From an uncultured bacterium (GTDB lineage: Bacteria > Bacteroidota > Bacteroidia > Chitinophagales > CAIODY01): a stretch of 64,000 bases of DNA. The DNA is taken from positions 17,865 through 81,864 of the forward strand of contig CAIODY010000081.1 of NCBI GenBank assembly GCA_903857255.1. Reading direction: 5' to 3'. The translations under genes were made by a program, and so were the position numbers. Positions 53,884 through 62,614 of the stretch are shown here, piece after piece. The notes beneath the pieces are model-generated. The model was not told the DNA's origin. It searched no databases and worked only from the letters and a program-made list of their open reading frames with translations. Numbering within the stretch: the stretch's first letter is position 1; every line of letters starts with the position of its first letter.

Positions 53884-54330
53884 TTATTCGCCCACCACTT
53901 CAACATTTACAGCTACAGAAATTTCTTTGTGTAATTGTATGGTTGCAGCATAAGTGCCCAAGTTTTTAATTTCTTCGCCAAACGTAATTTTCTTACGGTC
54001 AACTTCAATTCCTTTTTGTTTTTTAATCGCATCAGCTACCTGCAAAGCTGTTACAGCACCAAATATTTTGCCGCTTGTTCCAGTTTTTGCACCTACTGTA
54101 ATCACTGCATTGTTCAATTGTTCAGCAATTGCATTCAATTCAGCCATCACTTTAGCTACTTTAGCTTGGTGTTGTTTTACTTTATCAGCAATGATTTTTT
54201 TGTTCGTATCATTTGCCACTAATGCCAAACCTTTTGGTATTAAAAAGTTACGAGCAAAGCCAGGGCGAACTTTTACAACTTCGTTGTATGCGCCTACTTT
54301 ATCTACATCTTGTGTTAAGATTATTTCCAT
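53884..54330 (-). CDS. rplI: 50S ribosomal protein L9
   Basis: 148 residues. The L9 N-domain MEIILTQDVDKVGAYNEVVKVRPGFARNFLIPKGLALVA is typical, followed by the long connecting helix and the C-domain (TVGAKTGTSGKIFGAVTALQVADAI; EVDRKKITFGEEIKNLGTYAATIQLH). Last gene of rpsF-rpsR-rplI, 27 bases after rpsR. Confidence 0.97.
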   Translation of the reverse strand: MEIILTQDVDKVGAYNEVVKVRPGFARNFLIPKGLALVANDTNKKIIADKVKQHQAKVAKVMAELNAIAEQLNNAVITVGAKTGTSGKIFGAVTALQVADAIKKQKGIEVDRKKITFGEEIKNLGTYAATIQLHKEISVAVNVEVVGE

Positions 54331-54357
54331 GATAAATTTCGTTTTTCGATTAATAAA

Positions 54358-54630
54358 TTATTTCAAACCATCAGCTAAGTAAGGCAACAAGGCAATATGA
54401 CGGGCACGTTTAATTGCCTGTGATACTTTGCGTTGAAACTTTAATGAATTACCAGTCAAACGACGAGGTAAAATTTTGCCTTGTTCGTTTACAAATTTCA
54501 ATAAAAACGCAGGGTCTTTATAATCAATGTAGCGAATGCCTGTTTTTTTGAAACGACAATATTTTTTGCGGTTTCTGCCCAAATTGGGGTTCGATAAGAA
54601 TTTAATATCTTTCTTTTTGTCGATTGCCAT
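54358..54630 (-). CDS. rpsR: 30S ribosomal protein S18
   Basis: 90 residues from ATG 54630 ([15 protein letters not shown]); the longer frame to 54675 would overlap rps[63 protein letters not shown] is the S18 core, with one Cys rather than the zinc form. It binds the 30S platform with S6, encoded just upstream. Confidence 0.97.
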   Translation of the reverse strand: MAIDKKKDIKFLSNPNLGRNRKKYCRFKKTGIRYIDYKDPAFLLKFVNEQGKILPRRLTGNSLKFQRKVSQAIKRARHIALLPYLADGLK

Positions 54631-54649
54631 GTTGTTAAGAATTTTAAAA

Positions 54650-55063
54650 TTAAGAATTGGTTTCGTTAGGGGCAACTGTTTCAGAAGCAGCTTCTACTTT
54701 TTTAGTAGATGATACTTTTTTCGATTTACCAACTAATCCTGCACGTTTGTCATCATTGTACTTCAATGCATATTTGTCTAATAAAACGGTTAAAAAGCGT
54801 AGAACTTTTTCGTTATCACGAACTAATTCTACTTCTAATGTTCCTACTAATTCGTTGGTGGCTTTGTATTCCATCACGAAATAATAACCTGAATGTTTGT
54901 TAGCTATCGGATAAGCTAACTGTTTAAGTCCCCAATTCTCTTGATGCACCAATTCGGCTTTGTTTTTCTTCAACCATTTGGTGTAGCCTGTGATAGCTGT
55001 TTTAAGCTCATCTTCACTAAGAAGCGGGGAAAAAATTACGACTGTTTCGTACTGTTTGAGCAT
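54650..55063 (-). CDS. rpsF: 30S ribosomal protein S6
   Basis: 137 residues. [45 protein letters not shown] sequence ([10 protein letters not shown]) and VLRFLTVLL are S6 landmarks. The C-terminal tail (about 115-137) is Lys/Ser/Glu-rich, as is common for the S6 extension. First gene of the operon, 19 bases before rpsR. Confidence 0.96.
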   Translation of the reverse strand: MLKQYETVVIFSPLLSEDELKTAITGYTKWLKKNKAELVHQENWGLKQLAYPIANKHSGYYFVMEYKATNELVGTLEVELVRDNEKVLRFLTVLLDKYALKYNDDKRAGLVGKSKKVSSTKKVEAASETVAPNETNS

Positions 55064-55097
55064 GGTTTATGAATTTTTGTTTTTAAAATTTGGACGG

Positions 55098-55105
55098 CGA
55101 AGGTA
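55098..55105 (-). promoter_or_regulatory. -7-like element of rpsF operon
   Basis: TACCTTCG on the minus strand, 34 bases before the rpsF ATG. One base off TAnnTTTG, the same deviation as before leuS and near 60433. Confidence 0.35.
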
Positions 55106-55171
55106 CTATAATATATCTAAACAGCAAAACAATAAGGGGAAATTTATTGCTTCGTTTATAATTATATCGGC

Positions 55172-56854
55172 TCATTTCACTATCAATCCATTATCAGTCA
55201 GTTCAAATACTTTATCATACATGCTTAAATGCGCCAAGCGGTGAGTGATGTTGATGACAGTTTTATCTTTAAATAATTCCTGAAAATTATTCATCAAAGC
55301 CGCTTCGGTATTATTATCAACGGCTGACAGGCAATCATCGAGCAACAAAATTTTGGGTTGTTTTATTAAGGCACGAGCAATGGATATGCGTTGTTTTTGT
55401 CCGCCGCTTAAAGTTACACCACGTTCGCCAATCACCGTTTCATAACCATTTTCTAAGCGATTGATTTCGCTATCAATCACCGCAGCTTTTGCAAATCGGC
55501 TAATTGCCTCATCTGATTTTTTTTCATCAGTGCCAAATAAAATATTGGCTTTTACCGAATCGCTAAACAAAAAAACATCTTGTGGCACATAACCAATTTG
55601 ATTTCGTAATGATTTCAAATTCCAATTTTTTAGGTTGATGCCATCAATTAAAATTTCACCTTCGGTAGCATCTAACATTCGGGTGATTAATTGTGCAATA
55701 GAAGTTTTGCCAATGCCATTTTTTCCAACAATGGCAATTCGTTCGCCAGCATTTATTTTAAAACTTAAATTTTTCAAAGCCTGCAAGCCTGTATTTTCAT
55801 AAACAAGAGAAACATTCTTAAATTCAATTTCGCCTTTCATATTGGCTTGATAAGCATTGGCGTTGCTTGCAATAGCAGGTTGTTCTTTTAAAAACTCATT
55901 GATACGTTTTTGCGAAACAATTGCCCGTTGGATAATGCTTGCCACCCAACCCAGCGATGTTACAGGGAAAACAAGCATCGTAACGTACAATACAAACTCG
56001 GCAATATTACCCACACTTATTTTTCCTTCGCCAACTAATATACCGCCTTTCCAAATGACAATAATGGTGCTTAAACCAATTAAGAAAGCCACGAAAGGAA
56101 AATAAATGGCTTCTACTTTGGCTAACGAAAGCGATAGATTTTTGTATTCACCAGCTTCCTTTTCAAAATGTTGTTGCACTGATTTTTCTTGTACGAATGA
56201 TTGTATAACCCTGATGCCACTGAATGTTTCCTGGCTTACGGTGGTTAATGCCGACAGTTGCGATTGAATTTTTGTGCTGCGCCTGTTGATGATTTGATTC
56301 ACAAAATAAACCGATAACGATAGCACTGGCAATGGCAATAAAGTGAAAATGGCTAATTCGGCACTCACATGAAACATCATGTAAATCACAAACACAAATG
56401 TGATGAGTAAATTGGTGGAATACATCAGTGCTGGACCTGTCAAATTCCTTACTCGGCTTACATCTTCGGTCAATCGAGCCATTAAATCACCTGTTCTGTT
56501 TCGTTTGTAAAAATTAGTATCCAGCGATTGATAATGATTGTAAATATCATTGCGTTGGTCAAATTCCATTCGTCGTGAAATAACAATAATAGCTTGGCGC
56601 ATTAAAAACATAAAAATTGCACCAGCGATATAAAAAGCTAAATATTTCAACAAATTCGGAACTACAATAGAATAAGTTTCGTGTTGCGAAAAAGTGTGAA
56701 TTTTTAATACTGCTGATACTTCATTAAATGTTTCTCTTAAAAATTTGGCAGGATACACCATTAATATTCGTTGCAGAATAACACAGCACAAACCAGCCAG
56801 CAGCATCCATTTGTAGCGGTTGAAATATTTTAATAAGGGTTTTAGTTCTTTCAT
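55172..56854 (-). CDS. ABC exporter, fused membrane and ATPase domains
   Basis: 560 residues, MsbA/LmrA-type half transporter. Six membrane helices (about 15-300) with the intracellular-loop motif RTGDLMARLTEDVSRVRNL. The nucleotide-binding domain (about 325-560) has Walker A AIVGKNGIGKTS, signature TLSGGQKQRISIARAL, Walker B ILLLDDCLSAVD with a Cys in place of the common Pro or Ala, and the His switch INITHRL. The usual catalytic Glu after the Walker B Asp is Asp in LLLDD, so ATPase activity may be slow (known for degenerate sites). Substrate could be lipid, peptide or drug. It begins 3 bases after the ThiF-rhodanese gene stop. Confidence 0.92.
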   Translation of the reverse strand: MKELKPLLKYFNRYKWMLLAGLCCVILQRILMVYPAKFLRETFNEVSAVLKIHTFSQHETYSIVVPNLLKYLAFYIAGAIFMFLMRQAIIVISRRMEFDQRNDIYNHYQSLDTNFYKRNRTGDLMARLTEDVSRVRNLTGPALMYSTNLLITFVFVIYMMFHVSAELAIFTLLPLPVLSLSVYFVNQIINRRSTKIQSQLSALTTVSQETFSGIRVIQSFVQEKSVQQHFEKEAGEYKNLSLSLAKVEAIYFPFVAFLIGLSTIIVIWKGGILVGEGKISVGNIAEFVLYVTMLVFPVTSLGWVASIIQRAIVSQKRINEFLKEQPAIASNANAYQANMKGEIEFKNVSLVYENTGLQALKNLSFKINAGERIAIVGKNGIGKTSIAQLITRMLDATEGEILIDGINLKNWNLKSLRNQIGYVPQDVFLFSDSVKANILFGTDEKKSDEAISRFAKAAVIDSEINRLENGYETVIGERGVTLSGGQKQRISIARALIKQPKILLLDDCLSAVDNNTEAALMNNFQELFKDKTVINITHRLAHLSMYDKVFELTDNGLIVK

Positions 56855-56857
56855 TTT

Positions 56858-57943
56858 TTAATTGAGGCTTCGCCAAGCATCTGTTCCGCCTTTGAGATTG
56901 ATGATGTTATTGAAACCAAATTTATCAGTTAATCGTTGTTGTGCAATTTTGCTGCGTTCACCTTTCTTGCAATACAAAATCACAGGCATTGAAGTTGAAA
57001 TTATTTCGGGATGTTTTAGTAATTCGTTTAACTGTATCCATTCACCACCAATATTAAATTCATCACGTTCAAATTTTTCTCTTACATCAATCAATTGAAA
57101 TTTCTCCTTGCGTTCTATCTTTTCTTTTAATTGCTGCACACTAATATCCATCCCTGTTTCATCGCTGCAAAAAGTGTTAGTTGAATAATCATCTGCTAAG
57201 CCATTTGCTTTTAGTTTTTCCACTTCGGCATGATTTCTTTCAATAGTCAAAATGCTTTGTTGCATGGTTTTGCCATTCCACAATAATAATTTGTTGTACA
57301 AAATTTCGCCAACATTTGTAATCACTTTTACTACTTCATGCGCTTGCAAAGTACCCATCACACCTGCTACAGTACTCAATACACCACCTTCAGCACAATT
57401 CAAACTATTTGTTGGTGCTTCAGGAAATAGGCAACGATAAGTGGCACTTCGTTCCTTATGATTGATTGGAAAATTAAAAACGCCCAACTGCCCTTGATAT
57501 TGATGAATAGAAGCGCTTACCAATATTTTATCGAGCAATACACAAGCATCATTCACCAAATATCTGGTGGCAAAATTATCAGTGGTATCAACTATGATTT
57601 CATAGTTTTTTACAATCGCCAAAATATTTTCTTTGCTCAAAGCATCATGAAAAGTGAAAAGTGAAGGAATTGAAAAGCGTTGTTTGATGGCTTCAACTTT
57701 CGCCATCTCTACTTGCGATTCATCATATAAAATCTGCCGAGGCAAATTTGAAATGCTCACCAAATCATTTTCAGCAATACCCATTTTACCAATGCCCACC
57801 GCCACCAAGTATTGAATAACAGGGCAGCCTAAGCCACCTGCACCAACAATCAGCACTTTGGCATCAGCTAATTTTTGTTGTGCAGCTAATCCAAATTCGG
57901 GTAAAATTATTTGTCGGGAAAATTTTTGTTCATCAATTTTCAT
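56858..57943 (-). CDS. MoeB/ThiF-type activating enzyme with C-terminal rhodanese domain
   Basis: 361 residues from ATG 57943 (MKIDEQKFSRQIILPEFG); the frame from 57997 adds 18 residues with no family match. E1-like adenylation domain: VLIVGAGGLGCPVIQYLVAVGIGKMGI (about 27-53), DNFATRYLVNDACV (catalytic Asp area) and the Cys-containing NCAEGGVLSTVAGVMGTLQAHEVVKVI. The rhodanese domain (about 265-361) has its Cys in ILYCKKGERSKIAQQRL. Such MoeZ-like proteins adenylate and thiocarboxylate a ubiquitin-like sulfur carrier (ThiS, MoaD). The CxxC zinc pairs of MoeB were not seen. A -7 element precedes it. Confidence 0.9.
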   Translation of the reverse strand: MKIDEQKFSRQIILPEFGLAAQQKLADAKVLIVGAGGLGCPVIQYLVAVGIGKMGIAENDLVSISNLPRQILYDESQVEMAKVEAIKQRFSIPSLFTFHDALSKENILAIVKNYEIIVDTTDNFATRYLVNDACVLLDKILVSASIHQYQGQLGVFNFPINHKERSATYRCLFPEAPTNSLNCAEGGVLSTVAGVMGTLQAHEVVKVITNVGEILYNKLLLWNGKTMQQSILTIERNHAEVEKLKANGLADDYSTNTFCSDETGMDISVQQLKEKIERKEKFQLIDVREKFERDEFNIGGEWIQLNELLKHPEIISTSMPVILYCKKGERSKIAQQRLTDKFGFNNIINLKGGTDAWRSLN

Positions 57944-57950
57944 AGCGTTG

Positions 57951-57958
57951 CAAAAGTA
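57951..57958 (-). promoter_or_regulatory. -7 element of MoeB-rhodanese gene
   Basis: TACTTTTG on the minus strand ends seven bases before the ATG at 57943. It supports that start and implies a nearly leaderless mRNA. TTTG at 57985-57982 is 23 bases further up, a longer spacing than usual. Confidence 0.5.
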
Positions 57959-58066
57959 ATTCATGCAAACATTGGTTGCATCAAATTGTTTAACCAAAAC
58001 ATCTTTTCACAATGCGGTGAAGACATTTAAAACGCTACAAGCAATAATTATGTGCATGAAAGATTC

Positions 58067-58074
58067 TAATTTTG
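58067..58074 (+). promoter_or_regulatory. -7 element of the RSH gene
   Basis: TAATTTTG, 19 bases before the ATG at 58094. No clear -33 element. Confidence 0.4.
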
Positions 58075-58093
58075 ATAAGTAAATAATTTTAGC

Positions 58094-60322
58094 ATGATGA
58101 CCGAAACACAGTTACAGGCAGAGGCTTACGAAAAAAAACAGATTGTAAAAGAATATCGCAATTTATTAAAATCGTTGAAAGGCAATTTGAATAAAGGTGA
58201 CAAGAAATTAATTCGCTTAGCATTTGATATGGCTGCCGAAGCGCATCAAGGCATGCGAAGAAAAAGCGGTGAGCCATATATCATGCACCCTTTGGCGGTG
58301 GCTCAAATTGTTGCTGGTGAAATTGGTTTAGGTCCAACAGCGGTGATTGCAGCCTTATTGCACGATGTGGTGGAAGATACCGAAACTACACTCGATGATA
58401 TTCAACGTGAGTTTGGAAAACCAATCGCTCAAATTGTTGATGGGCTTACAAAAATAAAAGGGGTGTTTGATGTAAGCAGTGGCGCACAAGCTGAAAATTT
58501 CAGAAAAGTGTTGGTAGCAATGGCGGAAGATGTGAGAGTGATTTTAATAAAAATTGCCGACCGCTTACACAATATGCGTACGCTTGATAGTATGGCTCGA
58601 CCCAAGCAAATGAAAATTTCCAGCGAAACCACTTACCTGTATGCACCGCTGGCGCATCGTTTGGGGCTTTATAACATCAAAGGCGAATTGGAAGATTTGA
58701 GTTTGAAATTTATGCAGCCCGATATTTATAGAGACATTGCTAAAAAATTAGCCGAATCAAAATCGAAGCGAACAAAATACATCAATGAATTTGTAAAGCC
58801 AATTAAGGAAGTATTGAATGAAAGCGGCATGAGTGTAGAGGCATATGGCAGACCAAAATCAATTTCTTCCATTTATAATAAAATGGTAAAAAAGGGCGTT
58901 CGGTTTGAAGAAGTGTACGATTTGTTTGCCATCAGATTAATTGTGGATGCACCGCCCGAAATTGAAAAACAAGAGTGTTGGAAAATTTATTCCTTCATCA
59001 CTGATTTTTACAAACCCAATCCAGATAGGCTTCGCGATTGGATTTCAACACCCAAAAGCACAGGCTATGAAGCGTTGCATATCACCGTGATGGGACCCGA
59101 AGGCAAATGGGTAGAAGTGCAAATCCGCAGCAAGCGCATGGATGAAATAGCCGAAAAAGGCTTTGCAGCACATTGGAAATACAAAGAAGATGTGCATCAA
59201 GAATCATCGCACATTGATGAATGGCTAAACAAAGTGAGAGATATGCTCAACAGCCCATCGAGCAATGCTTTAGAGCTGGTAAGTGATTTTAAACTAAACT
59301 TGTTTGCTGATGAAATTTATGTATTTACACCCAAAGGCGAATCGCGATTGATGCCCTTAAAATCAACCGCTTTAGATTTTGCTTTTGAAATTCATACGGC
59401 TTTAGGATTGCGTTGTATTGGTGCAAAAGTGAATCATAAATTAGTGCCACTTAGTCATCCATTAAAAAATGGCGACCAAGTTGAAATCATTACCAGCGGC
59501 AAGCAAAAGCCACATGAAGACTGGTTAAATTTTGTAGTAACGGCAAAAGCCCGAGCAAAAATAAAAGATGCTTTTAAAGAAGAAAAACGAAAAATTGCAG
59601 AAGAAGGAAAGCAATTGTTAGAGAAAAAATTGAAACAATTAAACACTTCACTCACCAACGAAAACACCAATGTTTTGCTAAAGCAATTCAAGATTTCAAA
59701 CCTCACTGACTTGTGTTATCATATTGGTTTGAAAAATGTTGATTTAGCTGAATTAGATAAAGCGAAAGTTGTTGCAGGTAAATTTGTTTTTGCAAGAGAA
59801 ACACAATCGCAACAACAGTTTGTTGATTTTGAAAAAGAAGTAAAACAAATACTTTCAAAAAATGCAGAGGTAACCATTTTTGATTCGGATAATTCAGCAA
59901 AAGTAGAATACACCTTGGCAAAATGTTGTAATCCAATTCCAGGCGATGATGTGTTTGGCTATGTAACAGCCACTGAAGGTTTAAAAATTCATACTACTAA
60001 ATGCCCTAATGCTATTCGATTACTTGGAAATCAAGCTCACAGGGTGATTGCAACCAAGTGGAGCAAAAATCATGAAGTAGCATTTTTAACAAAAATAAAA
60101 ATTGTAGGCATTGATGAAGTAGGTGTAATGAGCAAAATAACCGAAGTAATTTCAGGGCAAATGAAATTGAATATTCGCTCCATTTCAATTGATACCATGG
60201 ATGGAATTTTTGAAGGTGAATTTATGATTTACATCAACGATACTTCACAATTAGAAGAGGTTACACGTAAATTATTGGAATTGCCAGGCATTCAGAATGT
60301 TGAGCGAATTGAGAAATCATGA
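58094..60322 (+). CDS. Bifunctional (p)ppGpp synthetase/hydrolase (RSH)
   Basis: 742 residues, the long RelA/SpoT homologue. HD hydrolase domain (about 40-190: AHQGMRRKSGEPYIMHPLAVA, LLHDVVEDTE; metal-binding HD pair intact, so hydrolysis is likely). Synthetase domain (about 240-370: AYGRPKSISSIYNKMVKKGVRFEEVYDLFAIR, TPKSTGYEALHI; catalytic Glu expected in KWVEVQIRSKRMDEIAE). Then TGS (about 405-465), a helical region with a conserved Cys segment (YTLAKCCNPIPGDDVFGYVT) and a C-terminal ACT domain. It makes and breaks the stringent-response alarmone. ATG start, single gene. Confidence 0.96.
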   Translation: MMTETQLQAEAYEKKQIVKEYRNLLKSLKGNLNKGDKKLIRLAFDMAAEAHQGMRRKSGEPYIMHPLAVAQIVAGEIGLGPTAVIAALLHDVVEDTETTLDDIQREFGKPIAQIVDGLTKIKGVFDVSSGAQAENFRKVLVAMAEDVRVILIKIADRLHNMRTLDSMARPKQMKISSETTYLYAPLAHRLGLYNIKGELEDLSLKFMQPDIYRDIAKKLAESKSKRTKYINEFVKPIKEVLNESGMSVEAYGRPKSISSIYNKMVKKGVRFEEVYDLFAIRLIVDAPPEIEKQECWKIYSFITDFYKPNPDRLRDWISTPKSTGYEALHITVMGPEGKWVEVQIRSKRMDEIAEKGFAAHWKYKEDVHQESSHIDEWLNKVRDMLNSPSSNALELVSDFKLNLFADEIYVFTPKGESRLMPLKSTALDFAFEIHTALGLRCIGAKVNHKLVPLSHPLKNGDQVEIITSGKQKPHEDWLNFVVTAKARAKIKDAFKEEKRKIAEEGKQLLEKKLKQLNTSLTNENTNVLLKQFKISNLTDLCYHIGLKNVDLAELDKAKVVAGKFVFARETQSQQQFVDFEKEVKQILSKNAEVTIFDSDNSAKVEYTLAKCCNPIPGDDVFGYVTATEGLKIHTTKCPNAIRLLGNQAHRVIATKWSKNHEVAFLTKIKIVGIDEVGVMSKITEVISGQMKLNIRSISIDTMDGIFEGEFMIYINDTSQLEEVTRKLLELPGIQNVERIEKS

Positions 60323-60432
60323 TTCAACTAATTGCATCACCAATATTTGCTACAAGGCAACTGATTCCATTCAAAAACAAGAACACACCCCTATTTGTAG
60401 TTAGTCAAGTACAAAGATTGAATGCTCTAATT

Positions 60433-60565
60433 TATCTTCGCCATGTTTTAGTAATAAAATGATAGAAACCCCTTGAGATGTGAGGCTGAAAAACGCTTCA
60501 CATCTCGTTGAAAGGGGAAATGCAATTCACCCTCCTTTTTCTGAATTGCATTTAAAAATATTTTT
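60433..60565 (+). ncRNA. Candidate structured RNA in the gap before the sigma gene
   Basis: The 325-base gap 60323-60647 has no gene. TATCTTCG at 60433-60440 could start a transcript. Then a 12-bp stem (60475-60486 with 60495-60506, one G-U), enclosed by CCCC 60469-60472 pairing GGGG 60514-60517. Next is a second perfect 12-bp stem AAATGCAATTCA/TGAATTGCATTT (60518-60529, 60542-60553) followed by AAAAATATTTTT. This two-hairpin unit resembles a small RNA or a leader of the sigma gene. No known class was recognised; compensatory changes cannot be checked here. Confidence 0.45.
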
Positions 60566-60647
60566 CAGTTGGCTTGCAACCATTTTGCTGTTTTTTTCGA
60601 CTATGTATTTGAATCGGTGAATTGATGTAACTTTATAAAACCTAAAC

Positions 60648-61241
60648 TTGGATACTTCACATCAAATATTGCCAGAATTATTGGAAATTGTTGAAGGCTG
60701 TAAAAAAGGTCAACGCAAATTTCAAGAACAACTTTACCGCTATTTTGCTGGTAAAATGTTCGCTATTTGCATGCGTTATTCTTACAGCAAAGAAGAGGCA
60801 GAAGATATGCTGCAAGAGGGATTCATCAAGGCTTTCAATCATATTGACAAGTATCGTGGTGAAGGACCTTTTGAAGGATGGATGCGTAGGATTTTTGTAA
60901 ATACTTCTATCGAAATGTTTCGGAAAAATTCAAAAATGTATCCGCTGACCGAGTTGACAGTTTTCACACCCAATCAAATTATTGGCAATAATATTTTAGG
61001 CGATATCAACGCCAATGATATGATGCGAATGGTGCAAAAACTTTCACCAGGTTATCGAATGGCTTTCAATTTGTATGCTATTGAAGGATTTACGCACAAA
61101 GAAATTGGTGAACAATTAGGTATTTCAGAAGGCACATCAAAATCGCAAGTAGCAAGAGCAAGAATGTTGTTGCAAAAAATGATAGAAGACCAATCAAAAA
61201 AAAAATTAAGTAACGAACAAGTGGCAGGTTATGGAAAATAA
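60648..61241 (+). CDS. ECF-type RNA polymerase sigma factor
   Basis: 197 residues. Region 2: FAGKMFAICMRYSYSKEEAEDMLQEGFIKAFNHIDKYRGEGPFEGWMRRIFVNTSIEMFRKN. Region 4: LSPGYRMAFNLYAIEGFTHKEIGEQLGISEGTSKSQVARARMLLQ. No region 3. TTG start (MDTSHQILPE). Its last 11 bases overlap the next gene, an anti-sigma-like membrane protein. The gap upstream holds a candidate structured RNA, which could act as leader. Confidence 0.9.
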   Translation: MDTSHQILPELLEIVEGCKKGQRKFQEQLYRYFAGKMFAICMRYSYSKEEAEDMLQEGFIKAFNHIDKYRGEGPFEGWMRRIFVNTSIEMFRKNSKMYPLTELTVFTPNQIIGNNILGDINANDMMRMVQKLSPGYRMAFNLYAIEGFTHKEIGEQLGISEGTSKSQVARARMLLQKMIEDQSKKKLSNEQVAGYGK

Positions 61242-62508
61242 TGAATTAGATAAACTATTTAAAGATGCTTTGGCAGCACATGAATTTCTTCCGCAAGAAA
61301 AAATGTGGACGAAAATCGAAAATCAATTGCCAACAAAAAACAAAATCGTTTTTTTACCTTGGCTCAAAGTAGGCTTAGCTGCTGCGTTGATGGGTGCATT
61401 AGTTACTGCAACAATTATTTTTTATGTACAGAAAAGCAGCAAACAAGTAGCTGTAAAAAACAATGAAATTCAACCAACAATTGCTGTAAAAGAAAATGAA
61501 ACTGCAACCGAAAATGATGCGGTGAAAAATGAAATTCCATTTATTAAAAACAAACAAACTGACAATAAAACCGCAGCCATTATTAGCAATGTTGCAACTA
61601 ATAATTTGGTAAAAAATAAGGAGGCTTTGAACTCTGCCAACAATTCCAGCGCAGCTTTCAATCAAAGCCACGAAGATTTGAAAACGAAAAACAATTCGTC
61701 ACAATTCATGGCGACTAATCAAAATTTAGCGTTGGCAATTATTTCAAAATTCAAATCGCCATTTGTTGGTTCGGATGAAGTTGAATTTAATCGTTCCATT
61801 CATCGCCGAGTGAGCAACGATGTTTTTATAGATGAATTATTGCGCCGCCAATTATATTTTGTAAAAGGATTTCATGTAGGCGTAAAAACAGAATTTGGCA
61901 ACTCTTGGATTAGCGCATCAGTGCCAGCTTCGAGCAATTTGAATATCACTATGCGTTATGTTATCAATGCTGCTTTGGCTTATGGATTTACTGCTGGTTA
62001 TGATTTCAACAACAAATATGGTGTGCAAATTGAGTATCATACATTGACTCAAAATGCACAACTGTCAGAGGTTTTGGGTAATTCATCTTTGCAAAACAGT
62101 ACGCTAAAATTAAATTACCATCACATTCCGTTGTTGTTCAAAATCAAATGGCATCCACTCCGAGGCATTGAATCAAAACCAGTGGTGATGAATTATGTGT
62201 TCGGCATTCAATATGGTTGGTTAAATAGCAACTCAGCTCCAAACATTGATTACACATTGATTCCAAATGATAATGCAATCAATAAGCCAGTGCATTTAAA
62301 TGAATTAAATGCTGTGGCAGCTATTAGTTATGATGTTTATTTCAATTCATTTTTCTTCTTGTCTTTTGGCGGCAGAGCTACATTTGGCGGCAATATGCAG
62401 AAATATTCATCCACTGATTTAGCTGCTACCAAAAGTAGAAATCTAAATTTAGGATTAGAATTAGGCTTGCATTATAAATTGCCATTCTTGCAAAAAAGAG
62501 TTCGTTAA
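61231..62508 (+). CDS. Anti-sigma-like protein with C-terminal barrel-like domain
   Basis: 425 residues. The short cytoplasmic N-terminus (about 1-38, ELDKLFKDALAAHEFLPQEKMWTKIENQL) is like anti-sigma segments of this phylum. One membrane helix follows (about 44-66, PWLKVGLAAALMGALVTATIIFYV), then an Asn/Lys/Thr-rich periplasmic linker (about 68-195) and a region of alternating aromatic strands (about 205-425: FHVGVKTEFGNSWISA, ALAYGFTAGYDFNNKYGVQIEYHTL, FFFLSFGGRATFGG, LNLGLELGLHYKLPF) like small outer-membrane barrels. It overlaps the sigma gene by 11 bases. The periplasmic barrel-like domain is unusual on an inner-membrane anchor; it may be a sensor for the outer membrane. Confidence 0.78.
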   Translation: MENNELDKLFKDALAAHEFLPQEKMWTKIENQLPTKNKIVFLPWLKVGLAAALMGALVTATIIFYVQKSSKQVAVKNNEIQPTIAVKENETATENDAVKNEIPFIKNKQTDNKTAAIISNVATNNLVKNKEALNSANNSSAAFNQSHEDLKTKNNSSQFMATNQNLALAIISKFKSPFVGSDEVEFNRSIHRRVSNDVFIDELLRRQLYFVKGFHVGVKTEFGNSWISASVPASSNLNITMRYVINAALAYGFTAGYDFNNKYGVQIEYHTLTQNAQLSEVLGNSSLQNSTLKLNYHHIPLLFKIKWHPLRGIESKPVVMNYVFGIQYGWLNSNSAPNIDYTLIPNDNAINKPVHLNELNAVAAISYDVYFNSFFFLSFGGRATFGGNMQKYSSTDLAATKSRNLNLGLELGLHYKLPFLQKRVR

Positions 62509-62534
62509 GAATATTTATTTTCCTCTCCAACTTC

Positions 62535-62567
62535 TTTTGATAATCTGCAATTGTCGGCTTACTTTTG
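62535..62567 (+). promoter_or_regulatory. Promoter of mdh
   Basis: TTTTG (62535-62539), 20 bases, then TACTTTTG (62560-62567), 47 bases before the mdh ATG. Close match to TTTG-N19/21-TAnnTTTG. Confidence 0.75.
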
Positions 62568-62614
62568 CGCCGCTCATTTTAACTAATTTTATCACAAAAA
62601 ATATTTTTTACAAC

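Noticed and set aside
62537..62614. Extended N-terminus of mdh
   Set aside because: It overlaps a good promoter (62535-62567), and the Rossmann motif starts right after ATG 62615.
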